Below are positions 43,133-52,360 of a stretch of 64,000 nucleotides of DNA, in pieces; the first letter of the stretch is position 1, and the number at the start of each line of letters is the position of its first letter. The stretch is from Brevibacillus agri (GTDB lineage Bacteria > Bacillota > Bacilli > Brevibacillales > Brevibacillaceae), in NCBI RefSeq assembly GCF_004117055.1, contig NZ_CP026363.1:5008501-5072500 (forward strand), in the 5' to 3' direction. The position numbers were made by a program, and so were the translations under genes. The notes beneath the pieces are model-generated. The model saw nothing but the letters and a program-made list of their open reading frames with translations. It ran no database searches and was not told where the DNA came from.

Positions 43133-44428
43133 TTACCTTCTTACAACCCAACAGAAGTACAAGTTACCGGAAGTATCCCCGTTATCAACCTCTGCTGGCT
43201 CTGCTCGGCCTGAATGGCCATCGATTGTTGCCTCGAAGTCATGACCTATTTTATGTCCCTTTGCATTCTGACTAATCGTGTACGACTGTGAAGATACCCA
43301 AACATCAGATTCCCTTAGAACATCATCAAAATACTCATTGTCCTCTACCTTAAATTCATGCCAATCGCCGGAAAGACTTCCATTTGAATCAAAAATCTCT
43401 ATGTCTCCAGATGTATCCCAAGATACTCTCGCGCCGGGAGGCCATGTAAGATCAAAATCTACACTACCAGAAATACTGGAATCATCAGGAAGCCACCCCT
43501 TTGTAATGATATTACTTGTTTTATCCGCATCAAGTCTGTCCACAAATTCTCTCGATTCAAAAACTTCAATTTCACTAAGCGGCTGGTCTGCACGGAAATA
43601 GACATAGCTTTTTGTATCAGGGTTAGAGGGAGTGTCATCTTTATAAACTTCCCAGACATGGTATGATTTTGCTAGTCTCTGTTGGGTAGAATTAATATCA
43701 ATAAAGTTATTCATTTCCGTTTCCCAAGTGTATATATTTGAAAATGAATCTGGAAGGTTCACGTCTATTCCCGCTGCTTTGGCTATATTTGGACTTAGAA
43801 AGCTAATTTGGGATTTTCGAGGGTTAGCGATCTTATTTATTTTAATATTGTATCTCTTTGTGATATTCTCGAGATCTTCCAGATTATAGCCTTGATTTTC
43901 TCGATTAATCGAGATAACAGATGACAATTTCACCTGGTTATTTTCAAATTTGTAACCAAACAGATCAAGCGAGTATGTTGAATCTTTCGGATACTCAGGG
44001 GACAAACCCAAATCCGGTTCAAAAGTGTTTATGATATTTTCCGCATCAAGTTTTTCGCCGAAAATATAAAAAGGCTTGTGTTCTTTTTTAGCTTGTTTAT
44101 ACCATTTTTTCACCTTCGTGTCCTTTAGATTCGATTCAGCGATCCAAAGCGCATCGATCTCATCTGGAATTTCTTGAATATCCTCTTCTAGTATTTGGAT
44201 GGATTCCTCTACTTTACCAAGACTTCTCTGTTCACGGGTAGCTTCTTCAATTGTTTTACCGACAGCGCTATTTTGCTCATAGCCAATTACGCCAATTTTA
44301 AAAGGGCCTTGTTTTATTTTTGAGGTAGTAATCTCTACTTCTTGAGCTTCAACACCAAAGTTACCCGCAACCACTGTCATGAGTAGAACAATACACGTCG
44401 AAATTTTTAGTATTTTTCTCCCCTTCAT
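43133..44428 (-). CDS. Secreted protein of unknown function, AT-rich
   Basis: A 431-residue protein, not recognised. A signal peptide (MKGRKILKISTCIVLLMTVV, ending near VEA) suggests export. Residues 40-130 contain a helical acidic region (KTIEEATREQRSLGKVEESI). The middle has FSNIYTWETEMNNFIDINS. The C-terminal 150 residues are beta-rich (SGSVDFDLTWPPGARVSWDT; DVWVSSQSYTISQ; YFCWVVRR) and look like an extracellular domain. ATG 44428 follows AAAGGAG by 9 bases. It stands alone and is visibly more AT-rich than its neighbours, so it was probably acquired. Confidence 0.75.
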   Translation of the reverse strand: MKGRKILKISTCIVLLMTVVAGNFGVEAQEVEITTSKIKQGPFKIGVIGYEQNSAVGKTIEEATREQRSLGKVEESIQILEEDIQEIPDEIDALWIAESNLKDTKVKKWYKQAKKEHKPFYIFGEKLDAENIINTFEPDLGLSPEYPKDSTYSLDLFGYKFENNQVKLSSVISINRENQGYNLEDLENITKRYNIKINKIANPRKSQISFLSPNIAKAAGIDVNLPDSFSNIYTWETEMNNFIDINSTQQRLAKSYHVWEVYKDDTPSNPDTKSYVYFRADQPLSEIEVFESREFVDRLDADKTSNIITKGWLPDDSSISGSVDFDLTWPPGARVSWDTSGDIEIFDSNGSLSGDWHEFKVEDNEYFDDVLRESDVWVSSQSYTISQNAKGHKIGHDFEATIDGHSGRAEPAEVDNGDTSGNLYFCWVVRR

Positions 44429-44663
44429 CAAACTCAACTCCTTTTTCGCATAAAAAACACCATTTATAATACTTAAATGTCAATCATTGGAGAGTGCCTT
44501 TATTATACCTAACATTTTCTGGTTTGACAGTTCTAATCGACTTGCCCTCGTCTCAAACTGAGTTGTGTACATTGGGACAAGCATTAGCCCTGGGCTTCCT
44601 CAGATTCCACCTCGCAATAGACTCCACTGTCTTTGGCTAACGATAAGCGCTCGCCCAACAACC

Positions 44664-44697
44664 AAAAATCCCCCTCATGCGAGGAGGATTTTTCCTT
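44664..44697 (-). terminator. Terminator of the BceAB-type transporter operon
   Basis: On the minus strand AAATCCTCCTC and GAGGGGGATTT form a stem with a 4-base loop followed by TTGG. The outer strand also has T-rich sequence, so it may act in both directions. Confidence 0.75.
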
Positions 44698-44711
44698 TTT
44701 ACTTCCTTCTG

Positions 44712-46592
44712 CTACACTTCTTTCGGCAACACAATCCCCCGGTAGAGCTGAACTGTGACGAGGTAGTAGATCGCGTACACGGCTACGAAAATGACCGTTG
44801 GAATCCAGATGTTTACATATGGGTCCAGCAGGATGATCGAAAACATTTCCATCCCAACGAGCACGTGCAGCAGGCCCAGCAAAGCCGGGAAGACGAACAC
44901 GACAAACAGCTCCTTGTAGATCGAGCCGACCAGCAGCTCCTTGCGCACGCCGATTTTTCGCAACATGCTGTAGCGGTCTTTGTCGCGGGTGGCCCCGGAC
45001 AAAATTTTGAACATCAGGCAACTTGCCATCATCGCCAGGAACGCAATCCCGAGGAAAAAGCCCATAAACATCGTGCCGCTGGTAAAAGCGTACACTTGCT
45101 GGTACGTGCTGTATTTGGAGTTGATGGAGACTTCATGGTCCTCGTCAACATGCTCAGGTTTGAGCAGCTTCATTTGGCGCTCGTCCATCGCTTTCAAGTC
45201 GGCTTTGTACTTGAGGTAGTCATCCACTTGCGCCACGAGAACTTTGTGCTCGCTGCCCTTGATTGCCGCATACGTCTCCTGGTCGACGATTTGCACGGCA
45301 TGGTCCGAGAGCATCTCGTAACTGCTGATGAACTCGCGGGAAATCGCTTGGCTCCACTCATCCGGCACCGAGGCAAGCTGCGGATCTTCGGCCGGATCGT
45401 TATACATGATGTACGCCTTTTCCGGCAGCGGCTGCGTCACCCGCTTTGGCTCGTTATCCGGCGAATACTGCTCCATCGTATTGGTCGAGATGAGCGGAGG
45501 ATGCGCCAGCAAGTCTTCTTTGGTAAAGTAGTAGGCTTTCTCGTCCTTTTTGTAGCGATACGTATTTTGCTCCAGCACTTGCATGTTGGCAAGCGCCTGA
45601 TAATCTTCCTCGACCGGATCGTGCAAGGTGATGTCGTAGATGCGCCCGATGCTCGCCACCAGCTCTACGTTTTGCTGGAAAGCCAGCCCGCCCGCCATCG
45701 CGCCGACGCCCAAGGCGATCAGCATCGCGACGGTTCCCAATATTTTCGTCAGGTTGTTGACCCGAAAACGAAGCTGGGCAAAGGTGAAGGCATTCAATTG
45801 ACAGTCGTTCAGCTTTTTGTTGTTCTTCAACATCTGGACGAATACAGGCAAGAGCGAGATAAAGATCAGATAGGTCCCAATCGTCGTCACGACAGCCCCG
45901 ACGATGAAGCCAAGTGCGACGTATTCTCTGAGGTGAGTCAACAAGTAGTAGCCAAAAGCTACCAGCGATATCCCAAGGATAGCCACGACAATCGTGCCGA
46001 CGCCTTTTGCCTTGACTTTGTCATTTTGCTGCTCGGCGCGTATAAGATCCAGCTCTGTCGCCCGCGCCAGCCGAATGGCGTTGATCGTCGACGTAATCAG
46101 GAACAGCACGAGGAAAAAGCCCCACGTCATCAGCAAAGACGGCAAGTAAAACGGATGGTACCCTTCAGTGGAAATGTCCAGCAAGCTCATCAGCAATTGC
46201 CCGATTCCGCTGGACAACACGATTCCGACAAGGCTGCCGATCACAAGGGAGACAACTCCCATCAGCAAAGTTTCCCCGAACAACATCTGGCTGATCCTGG
46301 CTTTCTTCGCCCCGAGCACCATGTACATCCCCAGCTCTTTGCGTCTTAGCGAGAGCAAAAACGAGTTCGCGTAAAAGATGTAGAAGATCGTAATGAACGC
46401 CAGCAGAAAGGCCCCTACATTGAAAACGATCCCGATCGAGCGGATCATCGAGTTCGCTTTCACGTACTCACTATTCATGCCTAACGTCTGGAACATGTAA
46501 AAAATCGAAATGGAAATGACGAGTCCGACCAGGAGCACCAGGTAGTCCTTCATCATCTTGCGCATACTCGATAACGACAGCTTCCACAACAT
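44712..46592 (-). CDS. BceB-type FtsX-domain permease (peptide antibiotic detoxification)
   Basis: A 626-residue permease. The N-terminal motif (MLWKLSLSSMRKMMKDYLVL) and the FtsX helices (FYANSFLLSLRRKELGMYMV; RDKDRYSMLRKIGVRKELL) are typical of BceB/PsdB. A large external loop of about 200 residues lies between the middle helices (from about 310: ELVASIGRIYDITL), which in this family binds the antibiotic. Ten membrane helices are expected. With the ATPase encoded 12 bases upstream it would protect against bacitracin- or lantibiotic-like peptides. No BceRS-type two-component genes are adjacent. Confidence 0.9.
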   Translation of the reverse strand: MLWKLSLSSMRKMMKDYLVLLVGLVISISIFYMFQTLGMNSEYVKANSMIRSIGIVFNVGAFLLAFITIFYIFYANSFLLSLRRKELGMYMVLGAKKARISQMLFGETLLMGVVSLVIGSLVGIVLSSGIGQLLMSLLDISTEGYHPFYLPSLLMTWGFFLVLFLITSTINAIRLARATELDLIRAEQQNDKVKAKGVGTIVVAILGISLVAFGYYLLTHLREYVALGFIVGAVVTTIGTYLIFISLLPVFVQMLKNNKKLNDCQLNAFTFAQLRFRVNNLTKILGTVAMLIALGVGAMAGGLAFQQNVELVASIGRIYDITLHDPVEEDYQALANMQVLEQNTYRYKKDEKAYYFTKEDLLAHPPLISTNTMEQYSPDNEPKRVTQPLPEKAYIMYNDPAEDPQLASVPDEWSQAISREFISSYEMLSDHAVQIVDQETYAAIKGSEHKVLVAQVDDYLKYKADLKAMDERQMKLLKPEHVDEDHEVSINSKYSTYQQVYAFTSGTMFMGFFLGIAFLAMMASCLMFKILSGATRDKDRYSMLRKIGVRKELLVGSIYKELFVVFVFPALLGLLHVLVGMEMFSIILLDPYVNIWIPTVIFVAVYAIYYLVTVQLYRGIVLPKEV

Positions 46593-46604
46593 GACAACTT
46601 CCTC

Positions 46605-47372
46605 CTAGCGCCCATCATGAGCTGCACCCAGCTCAGCCAGTACATCCAAAATTTGTTTAAAAAATTGCTGACGGTCCGTTTCGCGGTGAATTTCGGTGTA
46701 CAAGCTGCCGTCCTGGATGAACAGGATGCGTTTGCAGTAGCTCGCGCTAAAAGCGTCGTGCGTGACCATCATGATCGACACCTGGTGGTTTTCGTTCAGG
46801 TCGGACATCGTTTCCAGCAAGCTTTTCGCGTTTTTCGAATCGAGCGCACCCGTCGGCTCGTCCGCAAGCAAAATCGCCGGCTCATGCACCAGTGCGCGCG
46901 CCGCCGCAGCGCGTTGCTTTTGTCCCCCGGAAATTTGCACCGGATACTTTTGCAAAATCTCGCTGATGCCAAGCGTTTGCGCGACCTTGTTCACTTTGGC
47001 GCTGATCTCTTTGGAAGGCACACCCTGCAGCGACAGCGGCAGCGCGATGTTTTCGTACACCGTCAAATTTTCCAGCAGGTTGAAATCTTGAAAAATGAAA
47101 CCGAGCTTTTGCGAGCGGAAATCGGCCAACTGGTTTTGTTTCATTTGTGTAATGTTCGTTCCGGCTATCTGGATGAAGCCCTCCGATGGCCGATCCAGCG
47201 TGGAGATGACGTTCAGGAGCGTCGTTTTCCCCGAGCCGGACGGGCCCATGATTCCTACGAACTCTCCTTTTTCGATCGTCAGCGATACGCCCTTCAAGGC
47301 GTGGGACTGGCTCTCGCCCTTTGTCCCGTATATTTTTTGGACGTTTTTGACTTCCAGTACGGCTGTACTCAC
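46605..47372 (-). CDS. BceA-type ABC transporter ATPase
   Basis: A 255-residue ATPase with Walker A GPSGSGKTTLLNVIS, Q-loop FIFQDFNLLENLTVYENIAL, signature ISGGQKQRAAAARAL and Walker B LLADEPTGALDS. The LolD/MacB-like layout and the BceB partner place it in the BceA group. I chose GTG 47372 because GGAGGA lies 7 bases upstream; the frames starting at 47402 or 47387 have no such site. The first gene of a two-gene operon. Confidence 0.9.
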   Translation of the reverse strand: MSTAVLEVKNVQKIYGTKGESQSHALKGVSLTIEKGEFVGIMGPSGSGKTTLLNVISTLDRPSEGFIQIAGTNITQMKQNQLADFRSQKLGFIFQDFNLLENLTVYENIALPLSLQGVPSKEISAKVNKVAQTLGISEILQKYPVQISGGQKQRAAAARALVHEPAILLADEPTGALDSKNAKSLLETMSDLNENHQVSIMMVTHDAFSASYCKRILFIQDGSLYTEIHRETDRQQFFKQILDVLAELGAAHDGR

Positions 47373-47560
47373 TCGTTGTTCCTCCATTCGTTTTTTTGGC
47401 ATTCGGCTGCCTACCGTGGTTCTCTTCGCTATTTACTGTAACTCGTTTCCATATAGGGAGCTATTGATCTACCTTACAGTTCGCTTTCGTTTTTGTAAGG
47501 TCGTGGGAGGGGAAAAGAAAGGTTGGCTGGTTCCGTGGGGCGCCAAGCGCTTGGGAACGC

Positions 47561-47596
47561 AAAAAAGCCATCCGTTATCCGTAACGGGATGGCTTT
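47561..47596 (-). terminator. Terminator overlapping the end of the acetyltransferase ORF
   Basis: AAGCCATCCCGTTA and its complement TAACGGATGGCTT form a hairpin followed by TTTTGCG on the minus strand. The stop codon at 47575 lies inside it, which is unusual and fits the frameshift in the gene. Confidence 0.8.
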
Positions 47597-48012
47597 GTCG
47601 CTGTTGTCTCTCTCCCCGATGCGCTTTGCTCCCCTCGCCAAATAAAACGCTTCCGCATGCGGGCGCTATGGATCAATAGGCTGCCAATCCGCAACTCCTT
47701 CGCTAGCTTCCGCATGTGCTCCCACAATGTTTTTCCATAGCCTTTTCCGATTGCGTCTGGTTCGACAAACAAATCCTTCAGCAACCAGCGGCCGCTTTCC
47801 TCAAGTTGTTCCAGTCCCATAAACCCTAAGAGACGATTCTCGTCTTCCAGCACAATCACAAGCCCCGTCTCTATGTAATCTGGCGTCACCGTCAAATCTT
47901 CGCGGCATGCCTCCATGAATGCGTCACTGTAGCCCCAATAGGCTTTGGAACGAAAACAGAGGTCGCTCAGTGCGCCTGCCTCGTCCACGTGTGCTCTGCG
48001 TATTTGCAGCAT
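47575..48012 (-). CDS. GNAT acetyltransferase with frameshifted C-terminus
   Basis: Residues 1-118 are a normal GNAT domain: MLQIRRAHVDEAGALSDLCF at the start, VIVLEDENRLLGFMGLEQL, and the acetyl-CoA loop LFVEPDAIGKGYGKTLWEHM. After LLIHS the frame reads ARMRKRFIWRGEQ. Shifting it by one base at about 47660-47668 gives PHAEAFYLARGAKRIGE, the normal GNAT ending. So one base seems lost, and the last family strand is wrong as written. ATG 48012 follows AAAGGGAG. The target of acetylation is unknown. Confidence 0.75.
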   Translation of the reverse strand: MLQIRRAHVDEAGALSDLCFRSKAYWGYSDAFMEACREDLTVTPDYIETGLVIVLEDENRLLGFMGLEQLEESGRWLLKDLFVEPDAIGKGYGKTLWEHMRKLAKELRIGSLLIHSARMRKRFIWRGEQSASGRETTATKPSRYG

Positions 48013-48125
48013 TTTCTCTCTCCCTTTCTTTTCCCATTCAGCTTTTGGCATGTACTGACCGATTCTCCGACCAACATACAAAATCCCTCTGAATTTGTAA
48101 AAAAAGCCAACGCATCGCCAAAAGA

Positions 48126-48158
48126 AAAATGGCCATCGCAGCACGGATGGCCATTTTT
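48126..48158. terminator. Terminator downstream of the amidohydrolase gene
   Basis: AAAATGGCCATC and GATGGCCATTTTT form a 12-bp stem with T-rich ends on both strands. It is just beyond the stop codon at 48170. Confidence 0.85.
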
Positions 48159-48169
48159 GGGGGTCTGGT

Positions 48170-49957
48170 TTATTTTGCAGCAGCAGCTTTCAGGCTGTAC
48201 ACTTCTTTTCCTTCTACCAAGGTCAGCACGACTTTCGCATTCTTGATCTCTGTAGCCGGGATCGCAAACAGATTTTTGTCCAGCACGATCAGGTCCGCTT
48301 TTTTGCCCACCTCGATCGATCCGGTGATGTCGTCAACGTGGTTGGCGTACGCGCCGTCAATCGTGAAGCTGGCGATCATGTCAGGCAGGGTGGCGCGCTC
48401 ATTCGGATTGGCGATTTTCGCCGGATCGGTCACGCCGTCTTCGATGCGCGTAATGCCCTGCTGGATGCCGTGGAGCGGATTGAACTCAGGCGTCACGATG
48501 TAGTCCGAAGAGGACGCTACATGCACGCCTTGATTCAGGAAGCTTTTCATCGGGTATTCTTTTTCTGCGCGCTCCTGGCCGAGATACGGCACCTCGATCT
48601 CGTCGTAGTAGCCGTCCTCCTGCATGAACCAGAACGGCTGCACGATGCCGACAGCTCCGAGCTTTTTGAAGCGGGCGATGTCCTCCTGGTTGACCAGTTG
48701 CAAATGAACGAGCGAGTGACGGGCATCGTGTTTGCCGTTTTGCTGTTCCGCGTACTCCATGCCATCCAGCGCGATCCGGGTGGAAGCGTCGCCGATGGAG
48801 TGAACGTGCAGTTGGAAGCCCGCCTTGTCAGCGGCCGCTGCCGTCTTGTTGTACACCTCTGGCTTCCAGATCAATTCGCCGTTCGTGTGCTTGTGCTCAT
48901 ACGGCTTTTCCAGGTATGCAGTAGCACCTTCGACGACTCCGTCCATGAAAATTTTGACGGCGTTCACCTGGAACAGCGGGTTTTGGTTGCGCTCGCGAAT
49001 TTTCACAAACTCGGCAATCTGCTCAGGTCCTTTGTCCGGGTTGGCGGTGATGGCATTGCGAAAACGGATAGTCAGCCTGTTTTCGCGAGCCAGCTCCTCA
49101 TACGCTTCCAGCACGTTCGGATAGCGTAGCATGTCTGGGTCGCGGACAGTCGTCACGCCGCGCTCAACCGCTTTATGCTGATACTCCTCGATTCCCGCTT
49201 TGTACTGCTGCACGGTGTAGCCGCCGATTTTGGACAGCACGAGATCCATTGCTTTTTCGCGCAGCGTTCCCGACGGTTCGCCTGTCTCTGGATCGCGCTC
49301 GATAATGCCGCCTTCCGGATTTTTCGTTTCCTTTGTAATGCCCGCCAGTTTCAGCGCGGCGGAATTGACCCACAGAGAATGTCCGTCATCCGAGGTCAGA
49401 GCGATCGGAATGTTTGGCAAGATGGCGTCCAGCACTTCTTTGCGCGGACCGATCCCCGGCGCTACCGGATTGCTCCAGCCGCGTCCTTGCAAGGCTACTT
49501 CTTGTGGATGCGCCTTGACAAACGCGGAAACCACCTCTGTGTACTCCTCCATCGAGCCCGCGTCAAACAGGTCGATGGAATAGATCAGCCCGGTTGTTTT
49601 GCTCGCATGGGTATGGCTGTCGATGAAGCCTGGCAGCACCATTTGCCCTTTCAAGTCGGTTACCTTCGTACTTTTCCCGATGTACGCCTTTGCGCCCTCA
49701 TCCGTGCCTACGTAGACGATCTCGCCGCCGCGAATCGCGACAGCCTGTGCCCAGTTTCTGTTTCTGTCCACGGTGTACACGGCGCCGCCCGACAACACGA
49801 CATCGGCCGGCTGCACGACTGCCTGCTTCGCAGCATCCGCAGTCGCCTGACCAGAGGCTTGTCCCGCCGCCTGGCTCGTTCCTTGCGCAGCGAATGCGGG
49901 CAGCGGAATCATCAGCGCCGTTGCCAGCAATGCGCTGGTCCATTTTTTTCCGAACAA
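48170..49957 (-). CDS. Secreted amidohydrolase (YtcJ-like, amidohydro_3)
   Basis: A 595-residue metal-dependent hydrolase with a signal peptide (MFGKKWTSALLATALMIPLP, ending AFAA). It should act outside the membrane, which is uncommon for the family. The metal motif HTH is in PGFIDSHTHASKTTG. Further conserved parts are GWSNPVAPG, GFQLHVHSIGDASTRIALDG and ASSSDYIVTP. The family includes N-substituted formamide deformylase and related amidases; the substrate is unknown. I prefer TTG 49957, 7 bases from AGGTGGGG, over GTG 49969, which lies within the binding site. Q/A-rich residues follow the signal peptide. Confidence 0.87.
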   Translation of the reverse strand: MFGKKWTSALLATALMIPLPAFAAQGTSQAAGQASGQATADAAKQAVVQPADVVLSGGAVYTVDRNRNWAQAVAIRGGEIVYVGTDEGAKAYIGKSTKVTDLKGQMVLPGFIDSHTHASKTTGLIYSIDLFDAGSMEEYTEVVSAFVKAHPQEVALQGRGWSNPVAPGIGPRKEVLDAILPNIPIALTSDDGHSLWVNSAALKLAGITKETKNPEGGIIERDPETGEPSGTLREKAMDLVLSKIGGYTVQQYKAGIEEYQHKAVERGVTTVRDPDMLRYPNVLEAYEELARENRLTIRFRNAITANPDKGPEQIAEFVKIRERNQNPLFQVNAVKIFMDGVVEGATAYLEKPYEHKHTNGELIWKPEVYNKTAAAADKAGFQLHVHSIGDASTRIALDGMEYAEQQNGKHDARHSLVHLQLVNQEDIARFKKLGAVGIVQPFWFMQEDGYYDEIEVPYLGQERAEKEYPMKSFLNQGVHVASSSDYIVTPEFNPLHGIQQGITRIEDGVTDPAKIANPNERATLPDMIASFTIDGAYANHVDDITGSIEVGKKADLIVLDKNLFAIPATEIKNAKVVLTLVEGKEVYSLKAAAAK

Positions 49958-50100
49958 AAAAATCCCCACCTATCTCTTTTTCCATGATGCCAAACACGAC
50001 AAACTTGATTGTAGCACCACAACTCAGAAAATTCCATGAAATCCCTCCGGCAAACTCGACTTTTTCCCGATTTTTGGCGAAACACCTCGATTTTCATCGA

Positions 50101-50159
50101 ATGAACTTGTTCATTTGGTAAAAGGTAGATTTGACATCCCCGAGCAGAACATTTACACT
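50101..50159 (+). promoter_or_regulatory. Promoter and palindromic operator of the MarR-MFS operon
   Basis: ATGAACTTGTTCAT (50101-50114) is a perfect 6-bp-arm palindrome. It is 16 bases upstream of -35 TTGACA (50131-50136), which is 17 bases from -10 TACACT (50154-50159). The palindrome is a likely site for the MarR-type repressor encoded downstream. Confidence 0.7.
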
Positions 50160-50228
50160 GATTAATGTTTCAAGCATTTAATTATTAACTATGTATATTA
50201 TTTTACATTTAAAACAGGAGCGATTAGC

Positions 50229-50678
50229 ATGCCGAGCCAATCCGGTCTTACTGATTTTGAACAGCTCTACATCCAGGTGCAGCGAAGTGTCTCAGCAAAA
50301 TGGCACAAGCGGCTGGACCCGCTCGTCTCCGCGTCGCAAGCCATGCTTCTGCGGATGCTGGATAAAAACGGTCCGCAAAAAGCGTCGGCTCTGGCCGAGC
50401 TTTTGCAGATCACTCCCGGAGCAGTGACCAGCCTTTCCGATAAACTGATCGCCTGCGGTTACGCCAGCCGCAGCCGGGTCAGCCACGATCGCCGGGTAGT
50501 CTACCTGGAAATTACCGAGAAGGGAAAAGCGATTTTGCAGCAATACAGAGTGGAACTGAAAAAAACGATCGGAGACTTGTTTGCCGGGCTGTCGGAAGAA
50601 GACCTTCAGCACCTGAACCGCATCTACAGGCAAGTCTTGCTTAACATCGAACAGCGAAGAGAGGAGAATCACGCATGA
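50229..50678 (+). CDS. MarR family transcriptional regulator
   Basis: A 149-residue winged-helix regulator. The HTH is KASALAELLQITPGAVTSLS and the wing follows as CGYASRSRVSHDRRVVYLEI. Terminal helices form the dimer. ATG has CAGGAG upstream. It overlaps the MFS exporter gene by four bases (ATGA), so it almost surely represses that exporter and its own operon, and releases DNA when a toxic ligand binds. Confidence 0.93.
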   Translation: MPSQSGLTDFEQLYIQVQRSVSAKWHKRLDPLVSASQAMLLRMLDKNGPQKASALAELLQITPGAVTSLSDKLIACGYASRSRVSHDRRVVYLEITEKGKAILQQYRVELKKTIGDLFAGLSEEDLQHLNRIYRQVLLNIEQRREENHA

Positions 50679-52342
50679 ACGGGTTAACCGAAAAAAAGAA
50701 AGTGACGATCATGATCGCGATCATCACGGCGATGTTCTTTTCCGCGATCAACCAAACGATCATCGGCGTCGCCATGCCGCGCATTATCGCCAAGCTGGGC
50801 GGCATGGATTATTACTCTTGGGCCATCACCATTTACTTGCTGACTTCCACCGTCGCTTCCGTCCTGGTCGGCAAGCTGTCGGACATTTACGGGCGCAAGC
50901 CGTTTATTTTGGCCGGGATCGGGCTGTTCAGCATCGGCGCTTTGCTATCCGGCTTTTCCGCCACGATCTTTCAGTTGATCGCCTATCGCGCCATTCAAGG
51001 GGCAGGTGCCGGTATCATCATGTCCACCGCCTTCACCGCCATGGGCGACCTGTATGAGCCTCGCGAGCGAGCCAAATGGACCGGAGTCATGAGCGCGGTA
51101 TTCGGCGTTTCCAGCGTCGCGGGTCCGCTCCTCGGCGGATATATTGTCGATCATCTCGACTGGCATTGGGTATTCTGGATTTTCCTGCCGATCGGGCTGA
51201 TCGCCTTCACCTTGATTTTGCTTCATTTTCCGCAGGTGGAAAAACGCCAGGGCGAATCCGTCGACTACTTCGGCTCCCTGTTCTTGACGACGACCATCGT
51301 TCCGATGCTGCTTGCTTTTTCCTGGGCAGGAGAAGGCCTGCACAAATACGCCTGGGGCTCCTGGCAAATTCTCGGCCTCCTGGCTGTCACCGTCGTGTCC
51401 TTGCTCGTGTTCCTGTGGGTCGAGACGCGGGTAAAAACACCTGTGCTGCCGCTTGGCTTGTTTAAAAACAGCATTTTCACCGTCTCCAATCTGGTCGGCT
51501 TTTTCCTGAATGCCGGGATGATGGGAGCGATCATCTACGTTCCGTTTTTTGTCCAGGGCGTAAAAGGAATCTCGCCTACCATGGCAGGCTACGTCGCCAT
51601 GCCGATGTCGATTGCCATGCTCGTGACGTCTGCGCTCGCCGGACAATTGATGACCAAAACAGGCAAATACAAAAAGATGGCGATCAGCGGGCTGCTCGTC
51701 ATGACGCTCGGCATGGTGCTGATGTACTTCATGGTGCCGACCACGCCGATTTATTTGCTCGTGCTGTACATGATCGTGCTCGGCCTGGGCATGGGCATCG
51801 CGATGCCCGTCTTCTCCTTGACTGTGCAAAACGCAGTCGCACCGCAGGAGCTGGGTGTCGCCACCGCTACCTCCCAGTTGTTCCGCAACCTGGGCGGTAC
51901 GATCGGGATTGCCGTCATGGGCAGCGTCATGAGCGCCAGCATGTCTGCAAAAATGAACCAGCTCTCGGCTACCATGAGCCAGGGCGCTGCCTCGATGCCT
52001 GCTGATCCGGCGTTGGCTGAAAAGCTGTCGCTGTTCACCAATCCACAAAATTTGCTCGATCAGCCCAAAATCGAAGCGGCGCTGCACAGCTTGCCGCCTG
52101 AGTCGCAGACCGTGTTTGCCCACATGCTGGACACGATCCGCGAAGCGATGAGCTACGGCATTACGACCACCTTTTTGACCGGAGCAATTGTCGCTGGCTT
52201 TGCGGTCGTGATCGCGCTGTTCCTGAAAGAAATCCCGCTGCGCAGCCAAAACACCCCGGAGCAAAAAAAATCGTCCGAAAACGAAAAGCGGGCGACAAGT
52301 ACCGCCGAATGGGACGGTGCGCAGGCTGCAGGAAAAGCTTGA
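50675..52342 (+). CDS. MFS drug exporter, DHA2 (EmrB/QacA) family
   Basis: A 555-residue membrane transporter with 14 predicted helices. Motif A is in LVGKLSDIYGRKPFILAGIG and motif C in GVSSVAGPLLGGYIVD. D/R motifs are in AMFFSAINQTIIGVAMPRII. It would export drugs or other toxic compounds using the proton gradient. It is coupled to the upstream MarR gene. The polar C-terminal tail (QKKSSENEKRATSTAEW) is cytoplasmic. A terminator lies 27 bases downstream. Confidence 0.93.
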   Translation: MNGLTEKKKVTIMIAIITAMFFSAINQTIIGVAMPRIIAKLGGMDYYSWAITIYLLTSTVASVLVGKLSDIYGRKPFILAGIGLFSIGALLSGFSATIFQLIAYRAIQGAGAGIIMSTAFTAMGDLYEPRERAKWTGVMSAVFGVSSVAGPLLGGYIVDHLDWHWVFWIFLPIGLIAFTLILLHFPQVEKRQGESVDYFGSLFLTTTIVPMLLAFSWAGEGLHKYAWGSWQILGLLAVTVVSLLVFLWVETRVKTPVLPLGLFKNSIFTVSNLVGFFLNAGMMGAIIYVPFFVQGVKGISPTMAGYVAMPMSIAMLVTSALAGQLMTKTGKYKKMAISGLLVMTLGMVLMYFMVPTTPIYLLVLYMIVLGLGMGIAMPVFSLTVQNAVAPQELGVATATSQLFRNLGGTIGIAVMGSVMSASMSAKMNQLSATMSQGAASMPADPALAEKLSLFTNPQNLLDQPKIEAALHSLPPESQTVFAHMLDTIREAMSYGITTTFLTGAIVAGFAVVIALFLKEIPLRSQNTPEQKKSSENEKRATSTAEWDGAQAAGKA

Positions 52343-52360
52343 GAGTAAGACATATTTATT

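Noticed and set aside
44565-46349. 594-codon plus-strand frame opposite the BceB-type gene
   Set aside because: Shadow. Its composition is H/R/Q-rich and the minus strand encodes a clear FtsX permease.
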